From: Ailanthus altissimus
Taxonomy: Eukaryota; Streptophyta; Magnoliopsida; Sapindales; Simaroubaceae
DNA: 64,000 nt
Direction of reading: 5' to 3'
Assembly: GCA_946807835.1 (NCBI GenBank)
Contig: OX327699.1
Coordinates: forward strand, 21,378,014 to 21,442,013
Positions 48,901 to 61,059 of the stretch are shown here, in pieces (the first letter of the stretch is position 1; the number at the start of each line of letters is the position of its first letter). A program made the position numbers and the translations under genes. A model generated the notes under the pieces. That model searched no databases, was not told the DNA's origin, and saw only the letters and a list, made by a program, of their open reading frames with translations.

Positions 48901-50945
48901 AAAGAACTCTTCTTAAAGTCGTAGTCAGAGACTTCACTCTTTCTACCTAAAAAATAATGGCTCGTATGAAAATCCCTGTAATAAGTTCAATACCATGGAA
49001 AAATAAGAAATTAAGAAAAAAGAATAGATTCAGGAATTCACCACTTCATCAAAAGGTTTTCCATCAACGGACTCCATAATCTCAAGACAGCTCCTAAGCT
49101 CCATATATAGTTGATGCTTCTCACCTTTGCCCAAACATTGAGATGAAGATCTGTAAATGTCAGAATGAATTCTCTTGTTGCAGGTATAGAATAACAAAAA
49201 TTATAATCGAGAATACTGAATGTGCAGCAACAAAGATTGACAGTTCTTGACTACATGCTGTACGCACAAACTTAAGTTACAGAAGTAAAAGAACAGAGAA
49301 TTTACAGTGTGTCTGGTTTAGAAGTAATAATGATCCCTCCTTCATACGGACCCGGGGGTTGATCACTTGGGACATCTATGGAATCCCAAACTGCAGTTGT
49401 TTCCCTGCAGGAGGAGGAAACCAACAATTTGCCACCTCAGATTCAGCTAATAAGAAGTCATTGAGGTTTTTCATATAATAACATAATAAGCACTTTTAAT
49501 TCGATAAACTTGTGAAACTACCCAGGAAGTAAGCTTATTTGACTAGCTGGAAGATCAAGGGGTACGAGGGCATCAGGGACACCTAATAAAGGTAAAACAT
49601 GCCTCAACGTCAGAGATTGGCCAACAACCAACCTGCCCAGAGCCAATATTAGCAAAAGTATGAAGCAGAAGGGTAATTCATCAAGCTGTAGCAAGAAGAA
49701 TATATTTTGAAGGAACTATCTATCACCCGATGTGGAGCATAAGTCACTACACTGAATCCGTACAACCCCAGCCCTACCAGAACTGCTCCAAGAAACTTTT
49801 GGACGTAGAGCAATCTGAACACTTTCCCTCTCGTTTCTAGCTGCCAGAAGGTTTATCTTCAAAATAAAGACATTAGATTATGGTGCCAAGTAAGGTGACC
49901 ATATCAATGCATACACTAAGTTACAAGCATAACACAATAATCAATGTCATATCAATACATAAACTAAGCAGAGCAATCTGACACTTTCTCTCTGCTTCTA
50001 GCTGCCAGAAGGTTTATCCTCGAAACAAAGACATTAGATTATGGGGCCAAGTGATCATATCAATGCACAAACTAAGTTGCAAGCATAACATAATAATCAA
50101 AGTCGTATATATTAACACTTACAGGCTTCAAATGTCTAGGCATTTCCTGTGGTCCAACATTTGCTGTGCTTGGCATGCACCACACGTGCACCAAATCTGC
50201 TGTTGGAACTTCTGTGGGGTCGAAGCTTGAAAACCTCCATCATTCCATCCATAAGCCGTCCCTCCCCCAGCAACACCTTCTACTGGTGGCACAACAGTGC
50301 CCTGAGGATTCTCTGCCAATAATTTGAACATTTAATAAATAAATAAAAAACAAATTGAATGCATCAACATTTTATCATAGATGATTGAAATTTATGAAGT
50401 GGATGGTGAATTAAAAGAATAAGGACAAAAAAAAATTATTAACACTTGATTAGATAACCTTGTAAGCTCATCTTTTTTACATAATTCCAGATAGTTATAC
50501 TAATACCTCTTTTGTAGACAATTCATACCAAAACTTACAGTCATTCGCTATAACTGAATTGGAATCATGCTTAATACACAAAAGGAACCTACTACTCTAT
50601 TGAAGTCTACCAATGGCACTAGATTCCTCTTTTTTAACTGAATCAACTCCTTAATTCACTTAAATCCATACTATTGAAATAAAGGTCGAACGAAAAGAAA
50701 GAAAAAAAAAAAGTTAAATCCGTTTGGTTGACGGGAAAACCCTCTCGGAATCTTGTAACAGGAAAATTTTGAACCAACTGTTGCAAAATTATTCCATTTT
50801 TCCAGATAATTTTCTCAGCAGCCAACCGGAGCATAGACTATCGAGAAAATTCAGATAAAACCGCCATAACGCAAGGTTAGAGAACGGAGGTGAACGCCGA
50901 GACAGAGAGGAAAGTGATTGCAGAGGCTTTACCGACGTTATCCAT
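42939..50945 (-). pseudogene. DUF4091 / glycoside hydrolase 123-like gene, 16 exons, multiply disabled
   Basis: Exons: 50933-50945, 50123-50312, 49720-49856, 49522-49632, 49306-49404, 49042-49150, 48747-48946, 47912-48080, 47714-47795, 47535-47627, 47170-47267, 46411-46505, 46094-46166, 43684-43856, 43450-43572, 42939-43100. Typical family segments are all present and in order, among them VWCMPSTANVGPQEMPRHL, NERESVQIALRPKVSW, DEWYEALDEHFKWLLQYRIS, WKKAFFYLWDE, SEWVLGNREDLAKDI, GPSDPHPNWHLGMQGTQHRA, EGGTGFLYWGANCYEKATVP and RRGLPPGDGVLFYPGEVFSS. Lesions: frameshift at ~50220; donor AT not GT at 49718-49719; 1-base loss at ~48874; acceptor CG not AG at 47268-47269; extra T in 46470-46474; TGA plus 1-base loss at ~43846-43853; Trp-to-stop TAG at 43765-43767. 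Introns are retained, so it is not a processed copy. The enzyme's substrate in plants is not known to me. Alternative: a poorly polished assembly, unlikely because neighbouring genes are clean. Confidence 0.85.
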
Positions 50946-51816
50946 TTCGATACCATTATCCTCGTTCAGCTGGTATGATGTTACAACTATCTCAATATAT
51001 TCTTGTGAGCTGTGTTTCAGTTTGTTGCATACATATCAAAATATCACCCCGTGATCGCGTTTTCAGAGTAGACAAATGAAATTGCTAATCATAGAAAACG
51101 TTATGATAAATGAACTACGAAGTTTTGCTTATTGCACTCTCTTCCTGGAATCCAAGTGTCGTGTATGAACTAATGCAGCGAAGTGCCCACCAAAAAATTA
51201 TTAATAATTCCAGGCAACTTGCAATATTATTTTCTTTGGAATGGTTATTATAATTTATTTTTTAAAAAGAAAAGAAAAAAGCCGCGAGATTTAATTGCCA
51301 CCATTTTATCCCAAACAGATTAATTAAGACTTTAACTTCAAATAATTTTTCCACGTGTTAGATAAATTTTTTTTGTCAGTGTCAGTGTCAGTGAACTTGA
51401 ATGGTAATTTTTTTTTTGGATAAAACCAAGCTAACACTGTAGAAGATATGAGTATAATTTAAATTTCACAAAATAAAAGAATTATTACATTTTTCCATTT
51501 CATTTCCTTTCCATTATCTCTGATATGATTTTTTTTTAATAATATCTCTGATATGATTATTGCTACACAACAAACACATTATATAAGCCGGACTATTAAA
51601 ACAAATGAGATTAGATTAATTATCAAGTTTCCCGCCGTCTCTTTTTGTTTTCTTATCTAAAAACTAACAAGGCATCCATTTCCTGTGGCTATGGCCGATG
51701 GCGCTCAAACTTATTTAATCTAGTGCGAGTTTAACTGTTGAACAACGGTCCTTGACCTTTGTTTGAGTTCGATTGCCACCTCAATGAGTTTAACTTAAAA
51801 CTGTTTAACCAACACA

Positions 51817-51910
51817 ATGCAAGCCAATATGGTTGTTGAAGTTATTGAGTCGTCTTCTTCTGCTGTTCGTCGCCAACTTCCTTCCATTCATGGAATTACC
51901 TTCTATCAGG
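51817..51910 (+). other. Orphan first-exon-like ORF of unknown gene
   Basis: An ATG at 51817 opens a 31-codon frame (MQANMVVEVIESSSSAVRRQ, then LPSIHGITFYQ) that ends exactly at a strong donor, GGTAAGAAATG. Codon use and the intron signal look genic, but no continuing exon is recognised downstream, where a minus-strand gene begins. It may be a truncated gene or a gene-fragment relic. I do not recognise the family. Confidence 0.35.
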
Positions 51911-52868
51911 GTAAGAAATGCAGAAATACTAGATAGGTATTAAGAAAAAAAAAAGCATAAATTATTATAAAATCCTCATCCAATGGGTGTAATTACATAC
52001 AAAACATACAGAATTGCTTTTACAAACATGGAAATGACTAATTTAATCCAAATCAAAGTGAGGCTCCCCACCAAATATATATCGTTTTCAAACTAGCATC
52101 CCAATCTTGATCCTTCAAGCTGAAGTAAGCGAGCTCAATGTTAAATGACTGCAATAAAATAAAAGAATAAATGAGAAAATGAAGTTAAGTTAATTTGGCA
52201 TCAACAATAACAGATAATAACTGGGGCACCGCCATAAGAACATTAAGAAGCATCATGATATTGTATCATGGGTGCCCCATTCAAACAATGTTTGCCAATA
52301 TTTCACACACATGCAGCAGACAAATAGTTCAATTACCAAACAGTGAACTTGCCATCCACAAGATCAAATATAAGAGAGAGATGCTTGATTTTTTCTGCGT
52401 TCTTTCTGAAATAGCAGCATAATAACTATAAAATGACACTGTTCATGTTTACACCATGGAATATCCTGATGTACCAAGAACCACTATTCATATTCTCAAG
52501 CATATATATACAGAATATTAAGGCAGTACATACATATCATGGCTACAAATAATATTAGCATGAAAACATTAGTAATCCAAGGAAGATTTCCTTCCAAGTT
52601 GACATTGGATTCACTTGTGCAAAGATGACCCTAAAGTGTATATCAACAGAAGTACAGAACCACAGATGAGTTTGGTCCCTATCATGCTTTCATGATGAGT
52701 CATGAGAGATAAAGTAACCCTTGCTATTCAAAATACAACAGGGAGTTAATACACATTACAGCTACAAAGAACAGTTGTTAATCCTCACAACTGCAATGCC
52801 ACATAGAAATTCTTAGAGGTGAAATAAAAGCTTCTATAAAAAGTAAGCAGAGACAAAGTATAGAGTAC

Positions 52869-53146
52869 CTTTTGCAGAAGTCGGTTACATATCGTGACCC
52901 ATTATAAAAGATGAACCACATCAACACAATCACCAAAATATCTGCCAAAGTTCAGGAACTCACAAGTGAAACATCATAAGACATGCAATTCTATGTTCTT
53001 TTTTTCTTTCCAAGAAAACATTTTTACAAGAACCATTGCAAAAGAATGTGAAAGAGGATACTGAAAAGATAACGCTCCCACCAATCCAACATGTAGAGTC
53101 CAAATGTGACATTGTATAGATAGATCTTGCGTTGAATCCAGTTCAT
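52869..53146 (-). CDS. Small subunit of serine palmitoyltransferase (ssSPT-like), last codons not resolved
   Basis: Tiny membrane protein that binds and stimulates the LCB1/LCB2 serine palmitoyltransferase in the ER, the first step of sphingolipid synthesis. Exon 53062-53146 starts at ATG 53146: MNWIQRKIYLYNVTFGLYML followed by DWWERYLF. Exon 52869-52941 continues ILVIVLMWFIFYNGSRYVTD and FCK. The junction is GT-AG and in frame (an Asn codon is split). The pattern of a basic/aromatic N-terminus, WWERYLFN and one hydrophobic helix is that of plant ssSPT (about 56 residues). Exon 2 ends in phase 2 at a good donor (AAAAG/GTACTC), so one or a few residues and the stop lie in a further exon between about 52000 and 52860 that I could not place. 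The acceptor at about 53158 and the exon-like region 54030-54280 suggest a long 5'UTR intron. Confidence 0.88.
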
Positions 53147-54300
53147 AGCTCTTAATCCTACAAACAAATAATCATGTCATTAGTGTACACTGCAAGAATC
53201 AAGCTAAAACAGCCATAAAAACAATACCTATAATCCAATATATCAGATTTATGAAACAACTATGATAACATTACTTTTCTTCACTGGAAATGGGAACAGA
53301 TTGAAGAAGATTTATTATTGGGTCAAAATTGATAGCTAAACAAATCAGGTCATTCTGACCTGACTAATGTTCATCCAAATCACACTACCTTTCTCAAAGC
53401 TATCAGTTTTTGTTTGGACGACTGCAAGTGATCACAGCTCTTTATTCCAGTTAACATTGATTGTTAGATAAATAGTTACAAATTGGATTTCCACACATAG
53501 TCGAGGTTTTATTTTTTTTAAAAATAGTCATAAATTAATTAATACTTATAGATATCCAAAATGATATCAACATATAAGTTTATTTTCAATCATACATCAG
53601 ATATATAATATGCTGTCTGTCAATCTATTTCGCAAACTACCTTTTATGGGTATAATTTGCTAATTGCTTAGTAGTTTGGCATCAGATAGTCATGCTTAGA
53701 GGGATTCTTATTCTCCACATAATTAAATAATTAAGGTGGAAGTAACTGAGGAACAATCAATGTCTACAAAGAAAACATTCACAGCATAATTTCCAAATCA
53801 AAGAAATTATACCCAGACCAAGCAGAAAACAAATAAACCCAACTTCAAGCAAACTGAGCCAGTATCAAGCAAATAATAAACCCAACTTCAAACTCTAATC
53901 CCAATATTTTAAGCCAACAATCAATGCCCAGTCAACAGTATAAATTTAGCAAACAGTAAATGAAAAGTAATATCTTTAATGCGAAGAGGGAAAAATAAAT
54001 AAATAAATAAATAAAAACAAATAAGCTAACCTAAGAAACGCGAGGCCAAGCTCCAAACTTAGAGTCAACGACCGAATGGAGATAGATCGATTTCCTTAGC
54101 TGCAATCCAAGCACATGAGAGTGCTTTGGCAAGAGAAAGCGAAGGTTTCACGAATGCTTGGCGCTGTGGTTTGTTGAATTTTATTCGAACCAGATCTGCG
54201 TTTGAAAAGATGATTTTCGTCAGTTGATCCAATAGTCCAGCGACAATTAAACCCAAATCTGAGAATTTGAAAAGTGACTCGTTTCAAGCGCTAAAAGACT
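53147..54300 (-). promoter_or_regulatory. 5'UTR intron, leader exon and promoter of the ssSPT gene
   Basis: A TTTGTAG acceptor lies just upstream of the ATG exon (about 53158). A less AT-rich block at 54030-54280 with a donor-like TAGGTTAGC near 54030 is the best leader exon. Open frames inside it (for example 54065-54256) have no family match and are probably leader sequence. Confidence 0.45.
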
Positions 54301-55530
54301 GAAACGCCATTGAAAAATGTCATAATTTCGCGCGAACTCCGGATATTCTTTTTTCCGTACTCAACGAGGTAATAAAGAAGTCTCTTTTCTTTCCTATTCT
54401 AAAATCCCAAAAATTATGCCGTAGACATTCTACCAAACGATGGATAATAATTACAGAATGTTTAACTGAAACTAAAGCCAAAAAATTTGGACTTTAAAAA
54501 TAAATTAAAATCTCATAGATAAAAACGATTTGTCAAAATTACCGGTTATCAAACAAAAAGTTCATTATTCTATTCTTGTAGTATATTTCAATTCTTTGGA
54601 GAAACTAGAAAGTAATTTTGAATCATTGATGACTCAGAATCAGGATAAACATTTTCCCTCTTATTTTTTTTATATTTTAATTTGTTGAGTCCAAATTATT
54701 GATAAGATGGAGAGGGGGAATTTTCTTTGATATTTATTATTTTTTAAATAGTTAATAAGCTCAGTATCTCTTAAATTTGTAAGTGTGATGATTTCTTTAT
54801 TAGTAATGCTGTAATTTCTCAAATGATATCTTAATTTTTTTATTATTTTAAATTAATGTATTAAATAAATTTTAGGTGATAAATTGATGTAAATTTTAAA
54901 ATAACTATTATATTATTTTATCATTTAATTATTATTTAACACATCATTTTAAATAAAAAAAATATAAGATACCATTTGAAAATTATAATATTATTCTTTC
55001 TTTATATGTAGATATTTTAATAATAACATCCTGATTTTCTATTTTTTTAAATAATAAACAAAGGTTATAACCATTATAATAAATAAGGGTTCAAAAAACA
55101 AAATATATATAAAAAAAAAGAAAAAAATTATAAAGGATATTAATCTATTTTTCTAAAATTGAGATAAAAAGAATTATAAAAGTTTAATATATTTATAAAA
55201 ATGCATGTTCAAACGTGATATTATCACATTAGAATAAGTTGATTTAATTGATATTTTTTATGGTAAAATGAGATAACATTTAAATTCTATTCACATAAAA
55301 CACTAAATTAGAGATAATATTAATTTACATTATACTTTTAATTAAAAAATGACATTATCACTTGTATCTTTAATACTTCAAATTTATACTAAATTCGCTA
55401 TATCACACATAACAAAGTCAATTTATACGACATTGTTGCGTACATTATTTAATGCGATCAGTGATATAATGCTCTATAAGCAAGGGTATTTGGGTCTTAA
55501 TGTATAACAATTAAGGTTACATCTAAAAAC
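54301..55530. other. AT-rich intergenic region upstream of CSN4
   Basis: Apart from the MITE at 54802-54997, no gene or repeat is seen. Confidence 0.6.
54802..54997. mobile_element. Small AT-rich MITE, family member 3
   Basis: The left end tagtaatgctgtaatttctc with aaatgatatcttaa is complementary to the right end ataagataccattt ... aaaattataatattattct. The internal ttattttaaattaatgtattaaat and ttatttaacacatcatttta blocks match family members 1 and 2. Confidence 0.55.
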
Positions 55531-55848
55531 TTGCAAGAAACTGGCTGTTTTAGTATTTTCAAAAAAAGTTGTGACCCGTCGTCACGGAAACAAGACGACA
55601 TGTCATCCAAAACAAGGAGTGTGCTTGTGTATCCTATAAAATGCCCGAGACGACCATCCAGGATCACCAGTTCCCCACTTAGTAAAAGTTTGATTCACGG
55701 TGAGGTGGTTTCGAGTAGCGGAGGAGGCAACCGCTTTTTCCGAGAAACCAGCGCTTACAGTTTTGATTTTATAAGAAAAGAAAAGAAAAAATTGAATTAT
55801 AAGTCACAGACACTGAGCGAGAGAGACTAAATACAAGTTACAACAACC

Positions 55849-58800
55849 ATGGAAAGTGCATTAGCGAGCGCCTCTGCTATCACGGACCAGAGGCAAAAGA
55901 TCGAACAGTACAAGCACATTCTCTCTACTGTTATCTCATCAAACGACATCGTTCAAGCCAAGAAATTCATCGATCACAGTAACTTCCTCCCTCTCTGTGT
56001 TCTAAATTTTGACCTAGGGTTTTGAAATTCATCAATTCCGGGCGAGGAATTTTTTTTGGCTCGACGTTGTTGATTGCAATTATAAATATGTTTTATTTTT
56101 ATTTTTTTAAATTTTGTTTTTTGCAGTGCTATCGGATGATGTACCATTGGTTGTTTCGCGACAACTGTTGCAGACTTTCGCGCAAGAGCTAGGGAGATTA
56201 GAGCCGGAGACACAGAAGGAGATTGCCAATTATACCCTCGCTCAGATTCAACCTCGTGTAGTCTCATTTGAAGAACAGGTTCATTTAGCATTATATTTTT
56301 GTTCAAAGCTATTGCTGTATATTCTTTACTTATTGGATGCCACATTATAAACAATAATATTTCATTTGAGTAGTTGGTTATATCGAGGAAATATATTGTT
56401 AATTTTTGTCCCACCCAGAATGCAACATAAGGATTTACTATTATTAGAATAATTTTATTTTGAATTCTCGATACATGAAATTTGCTTCTATGAATCCAGG
56501 TGTTAATTATCAGGGAGAAACTTGCTGGTCTATATGAGTCTGAGCAACAGTGGTCAAAAGCAGCTCAGATGCTCAGTGGAATTGATTTAGACTCTGGAAT
56601 GAGGTATGAGAATTAGATTCTTTTTTGTTGTCTATAAAATCAGGTATGCACACTATCAGAATTATTGATGTATTCTTTTGTAATATGTCCACCAGGGTTA
56701 TTGATGATACGTTCAGGTTGTCAAAATGTGTCCAAATTGCTCGCCTATACCTTGAGGTATTGACTGCATAGTGCCACTGTGGTTTGATGCCAAAAGATTT
56801 CATCTTATACATGTTAATATGAAAGAGTCTGGTCACAAGCATCCTACGGCCTGTTGTTCTTAGTGGTACTGTCAAATGATAAGGCACTCTTGTCTCCTAA
56901 ATTCCTCTCTTTCTATGTGTGTGCTCTCATGTGTGCATGTACACTCTTCTTTAGGGTAGGGAGTGTAAAAGATTGTTATTGTGGCTCTATGTGAAGTAAT
57001 AGCAATTATACAAACATATTTTCATAGTTGGTTGGCGCTTATTCTTAGGTGTCTGTTTATTTGTACCAAGCACGAACCTTATGTTTAGTGGAAATAATTC
57101 ATTTTGGCAGACACTGGAATCTGTATGTCTGACCAACAATCACTGCATCTTTATTTTCCTATTCATGGGCGTATGCTCTGTGTCTGGTTTCAACTGATTG
57201 AAGGATCAGAGGGGATCAGAGGTTTCACTTAAAAGTGATGGGTCTTAGATTTTTCTCCAATTGCACCATATATTTTGCAGGATGATGATGCTGTTAATGC
57301 AGAAGCTTTTATTAATAAAGCTTCATTCTTGGTTAGCAACAGTCAGCATGAAGTATTGAATCTACAGTACAAGGTGTGACATTTGCTTAAGAATATAAAT
57401 GATTGTTTCTGCAGAAGCTTTAGTATTTTCTTAATTCTGTTTGGTCGATCATTTTCCGGTCATTAGGTATGTTATGCCAGAATTTTGGATTTGAAAAGAA
57501 AGTTCTTGGAAGCAGCACTACGATACTATGACATATCTCAAATTGAGAAGAGGCAAATAGGAGATGAGTATGTGCGCTTGTAACTCTTGACACCAGTTAA
57601 AATTTTTTTGCAAAGTTGGTTAGGTTCTGAAATATATTGATGGTTGTTGTGCATCGCTTGCCATGACTGTTCAATCTTTTTATGAACTTTTCTTGAACTG
57701 ATTTGACTTCTGGGATCCTATTCTGAAAAAGGTAATGACAGTTCATAATTTATGCTCTTAATTCCATCTTTATTTGTTAAGATTTGGCTAAAACACCTGG
57801 AATTATCAGATAAATATGAATATTTAATGTGGGTTTTCATTAGTCTATTAGGTTTTCTTGCTTACTACTAGTCTAGCCTGTCTTTATGACCCTTGGTGAT
57901 TGTGTAGGTTTCAGAGGCAGCTAGATTTATGTGATTCTTTTAGATCATTGATTTACTTGTCACACGCTTGATAAATACTCATCTTTCCTCCAAGTGAGCA
58001 TATATGTTTATGGTTGAAACTTACATAAGAATAATGCAATACACTTGTCTTATCCTATACATAACTGTTTATTGTATAGGACAATTGATGAGGAAGCACT
58101 GGAGCAAGCTCTTTCTGCTGCTGTGACATGTACAATTTTGGCTGCTGCGGGTCCTCAACGTTCTCGTGTTCTTGCCACTTTGTACAAAGTAAGCACTCAT
58201 TTGATATAAGACACTTTCGAGAATTTGATTTGCGTTTAATTCAAATTATGCTGATTTATTGGGATGTAATTCAGGATGAACGGTGCTCAAAATTGAAAAT
58301 CTATCCAATATTGCAAAAGGTTCTCTCTCTCTTTCTTTGCTGCATGTTTGTTTGTATGAATTCAATCTATTTGTTCCTCATGTCTATACCTTTTTGAAGT
58401 GTCTTTGCCCATATTATAGCTGAAGTCAACATATGGATTTACCAGGTATATTTGGAGAGAATTTTGAGAAGACCTGAAATTGATGCATTCGCAGAAGAGC
58501 TGAAACCTCATCAGGTTATAAACACTTTGCTACTTTAAAATTTCGTATCTACTTTAAAATGTATTTACTTTTTCGTTGGAAGCCACAGGTGATGTGTCTC
58601 ACCTTTCATTTATTACTGTAGAAAGCGTCTCTGCCCGATAATTTTACGGTGCTGGATCGTGCCATGATTGAGCATAATCTTTTGAGTGCAAGCAAACTCT
58701 ACACTAATATAAGTTTTGATGAGTTGGGCACTTTGCTGGGTATTCCTCCCCATAAGGTATAGTTTCATATTGATTTCTCAAGTTTTCCATCCTCTTTTGC

Positions 58801-59891
58801 TGCTAACAGTCACCTCATTCTCATCAGACTGCTTCTTAATCATGTTCTATAATCCTCATAAGTTCCCAAGAAGGTGCATGGATCTTTAAACTGATTGGTA
58901 TTTTATATTCTGAACATGCTTAGCTGCTTGGCAGCTGTAGCAATTGTAAGGGAGTTGGGCAGTGGCGGTTTTGCTATGCCCATCCCTGCTTCCATCCCAG
59001 TCAAATTTACTGATTTTTAGCTGTGTTCTTTTCTAATGGGTGGATTTAGAGTTAATGTGCATGTTCTGCTGGTGTTGACCCCCCTTTTACTTTGATAATG
59101 GTTTTTCTTCTCTGCTTTGGTTCTCTGCATTTGGAAAATGTACGTCGGTCTTTTATTTTTATTTTTTGTGTTTCTACTGCCCTAAACCTTTGTAGTGTTG
59201 TGTGCATTTTCTCAAACAGCATAACATGTCTTTGATTCTTCTTTACAGGCTGAGAAGATAGCATCAAGAATGATTTATGAGGACAGAATGAGGGGATCAA
59301 TTGATCAGGTATGATATGTTAGCCCATAAGATTCTTCCCAATATCAAATGATCCACAATAAATGTGAATTGGGATTTTCATTTCCTTTTATGTGATTAAA
59401 ATTTGTCGCTTCTATCTGCTAGGACAATTGGATAATTGGTCATTTGATATTGTATCCAAATTATGTTGGAACTCGTAATCTTAAAACCTGACTTGCTTAT
59501 CACATTTTATTCAAGCACCAAAATAATATGTTAGAACCTAACTTTATTCCCAACTTATTTTAATTGAGTTAATATTTACTTCATTGGACGAATTAGATAG
59601 TGCACAGTGGCTAACATCTGAATTAATTAATGTTTTAGGTTGAAGCTGTCATACATTTTGAGGATGATACCGAAGAGCTGCAACAATGGGATCAACAGGT
59701 GACTTTCTGCCTGATAACATGCACATACCATTTCATAGATTTTGTGATTTGAACTATATCCATGTGATACTTTTTACCGTTCACTGGCTTATAATTTGTT
59801 CCCTTGGATTTTGCAGATTGCTGGACTGTGTCAAGCTCTCAACGACATATTAGATAGCATGGCTAAGAAGGGATTGCCAATTCCTGTCTGA
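55849..59891 (+). CDS. CSN4: COP9 signalosome complex subunit 4 (CSN4/COP8), complete
   Basis: Thirteen exons: 55849-55978, 56127-56278, 56500-56603, 56696-56756, 57281-57373, 57467-57567, 58080-58188, 58275-58319, 58446-58514, 58622-58756, 59249-59308, 59639-59698, 59817-59891. All introns are GT-AG; the spliced CDS is 1194 nt, 397 residues, the usual plant CSN4 length. CSN4 is a PCI-domain scaffold subunit of the nuclear COP9 signalosome, which removes NEDD8 from cullin-RING ubiquitin ligases and represses photomorphogenesis. The N-terminal helical repeats start [20 protein letters not shown]; exon 3 has [20 protein letters not shown]; the PCI domain lies in exons 8-12 ([60 protein letters not shown]). 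It ends [13 protein letters not shown]. No damage is seen. A poly(A)-signal-like AATAAA is at about 60000. Confidence 0.97.
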
Positions 59892-60040
59892 TCTCTGTCT
59901 CTAACGACAAACTGTTTTAGAAATTGAGATTTATTATTCTTCACTTATTTATGTACCAAATTGTTCATTCGGCCTTTTGTCATGTTTCCAATTTTGTGAA
60001 AATAAATCATTTTTGTAATTAGAATTTTGCGTACCTGACA
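59892..60040 (+). terminator. CSN4 3'UTR with poly(A)-signal-like AATAAA
   Basis: TGA at 59889-59891 is followed by a T-rich 3'UTR and aaaataaatc at about 59999-60008, a plausible near-upstream polyadenylation element. Confidence 0.5.
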
Positions 60041-60970
60041 GCGAGATGCATGGAGATTATTTGCATTATCAGTTTTACAAGTGTTGTCTTTAGGTTTTAG
60101 TGCTTTTTGGTCATTCCTTTCGAGCTTAGGCTTTATAATTGGCTAAGCTCGCCCCGTCACCCGTCATGGTGAATCCTACCTCAAGACTCCAAGTTGGCGG
60201 GGTACGTTCAGAAGAAAATCACCGTTTATTTTTTGGACGTATAATCTCAACTTGTAATATCATGAATTCTGTGGAATTAATCGATTTATTCTGATTCCTT
60301 TATTGGGCTCGATGGACCCCTTTTATAGTAATGTAATTGTAAAGAAAAGAAAAAAGAAAGAGGGGCAAGGTAAGGGTCCATAACAAACTGAAAATTGGAT
60401 TGACACAAAACTCGAGCAGCCTGAACACTATTGGAACCCAAAATATCTTAGTGAAAGCGAGTACTTGGGTGCGGCTATAAGTACCCAAGAAAATGTTCTC
60501 ATACTCGTTATTTTCGATACGCATATTTATTAAATTTGAAAAAACTCTGTATTTACACCCATCAAATCAAAACACCCTTATTTATTTAACACTTTTTCCC
60601 TATACAATAAGTGTTGGGTATGAGTTTGGAGGCTAAACTAGTATAAAAGAAGTGATAAAAAAGGTTTGAAGTTGTTGGACCTTTTGTTATCAAGGGTCAA
60701 GTCGGGTTTAGAGCTTCGTTTTATTGGTGAAAATGCTGATAATGAGTAGAGAGTAAGTCAAACACTAAGTTGATTGAAAGGATTGAAAGGATTTGAGGAG
60801 CATAAAGAAAACAAGGTCAATGGCTAGTGCTGTGAGGTAGTTAGCGATGACCCTTTAATGCTCAAGTTAGGTGGTTACTGTGTGGAGAACATTCCCTAGG
60901 GTTTATTTACTCTAAAGAAAATATAGAAAATTTTAGAGAATATGAGAGTTTCTCTTACTAAAGAGATTTA
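60041..60970. other. Intergenic, no gene found
   Basis: A minus-strand open frame at 60300-60524 codes for a hydrophobic peptide without recognisable family. The right part may belong to the repeat that is clear from about 61060. Confidence 0.45.
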
Positions 60971-61059
60971 AAATTTGAATTCTTCAATGATCTCTTATCA
61001 CCTTTCAATTTTGGAGATAAATTTGAGTTAAAAAGGTATCAGCCTAGAGATTTCTCCTT

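Noticed and set aside
55531..55830. 99-codon open frame just upstream of CSN4
   Set aside because: Falls in the promoter and leader of CSN4, has no recognisable motif and overlaps low-complexity sequence; the CSN4 start at 55849 is well supported by protein similarity.
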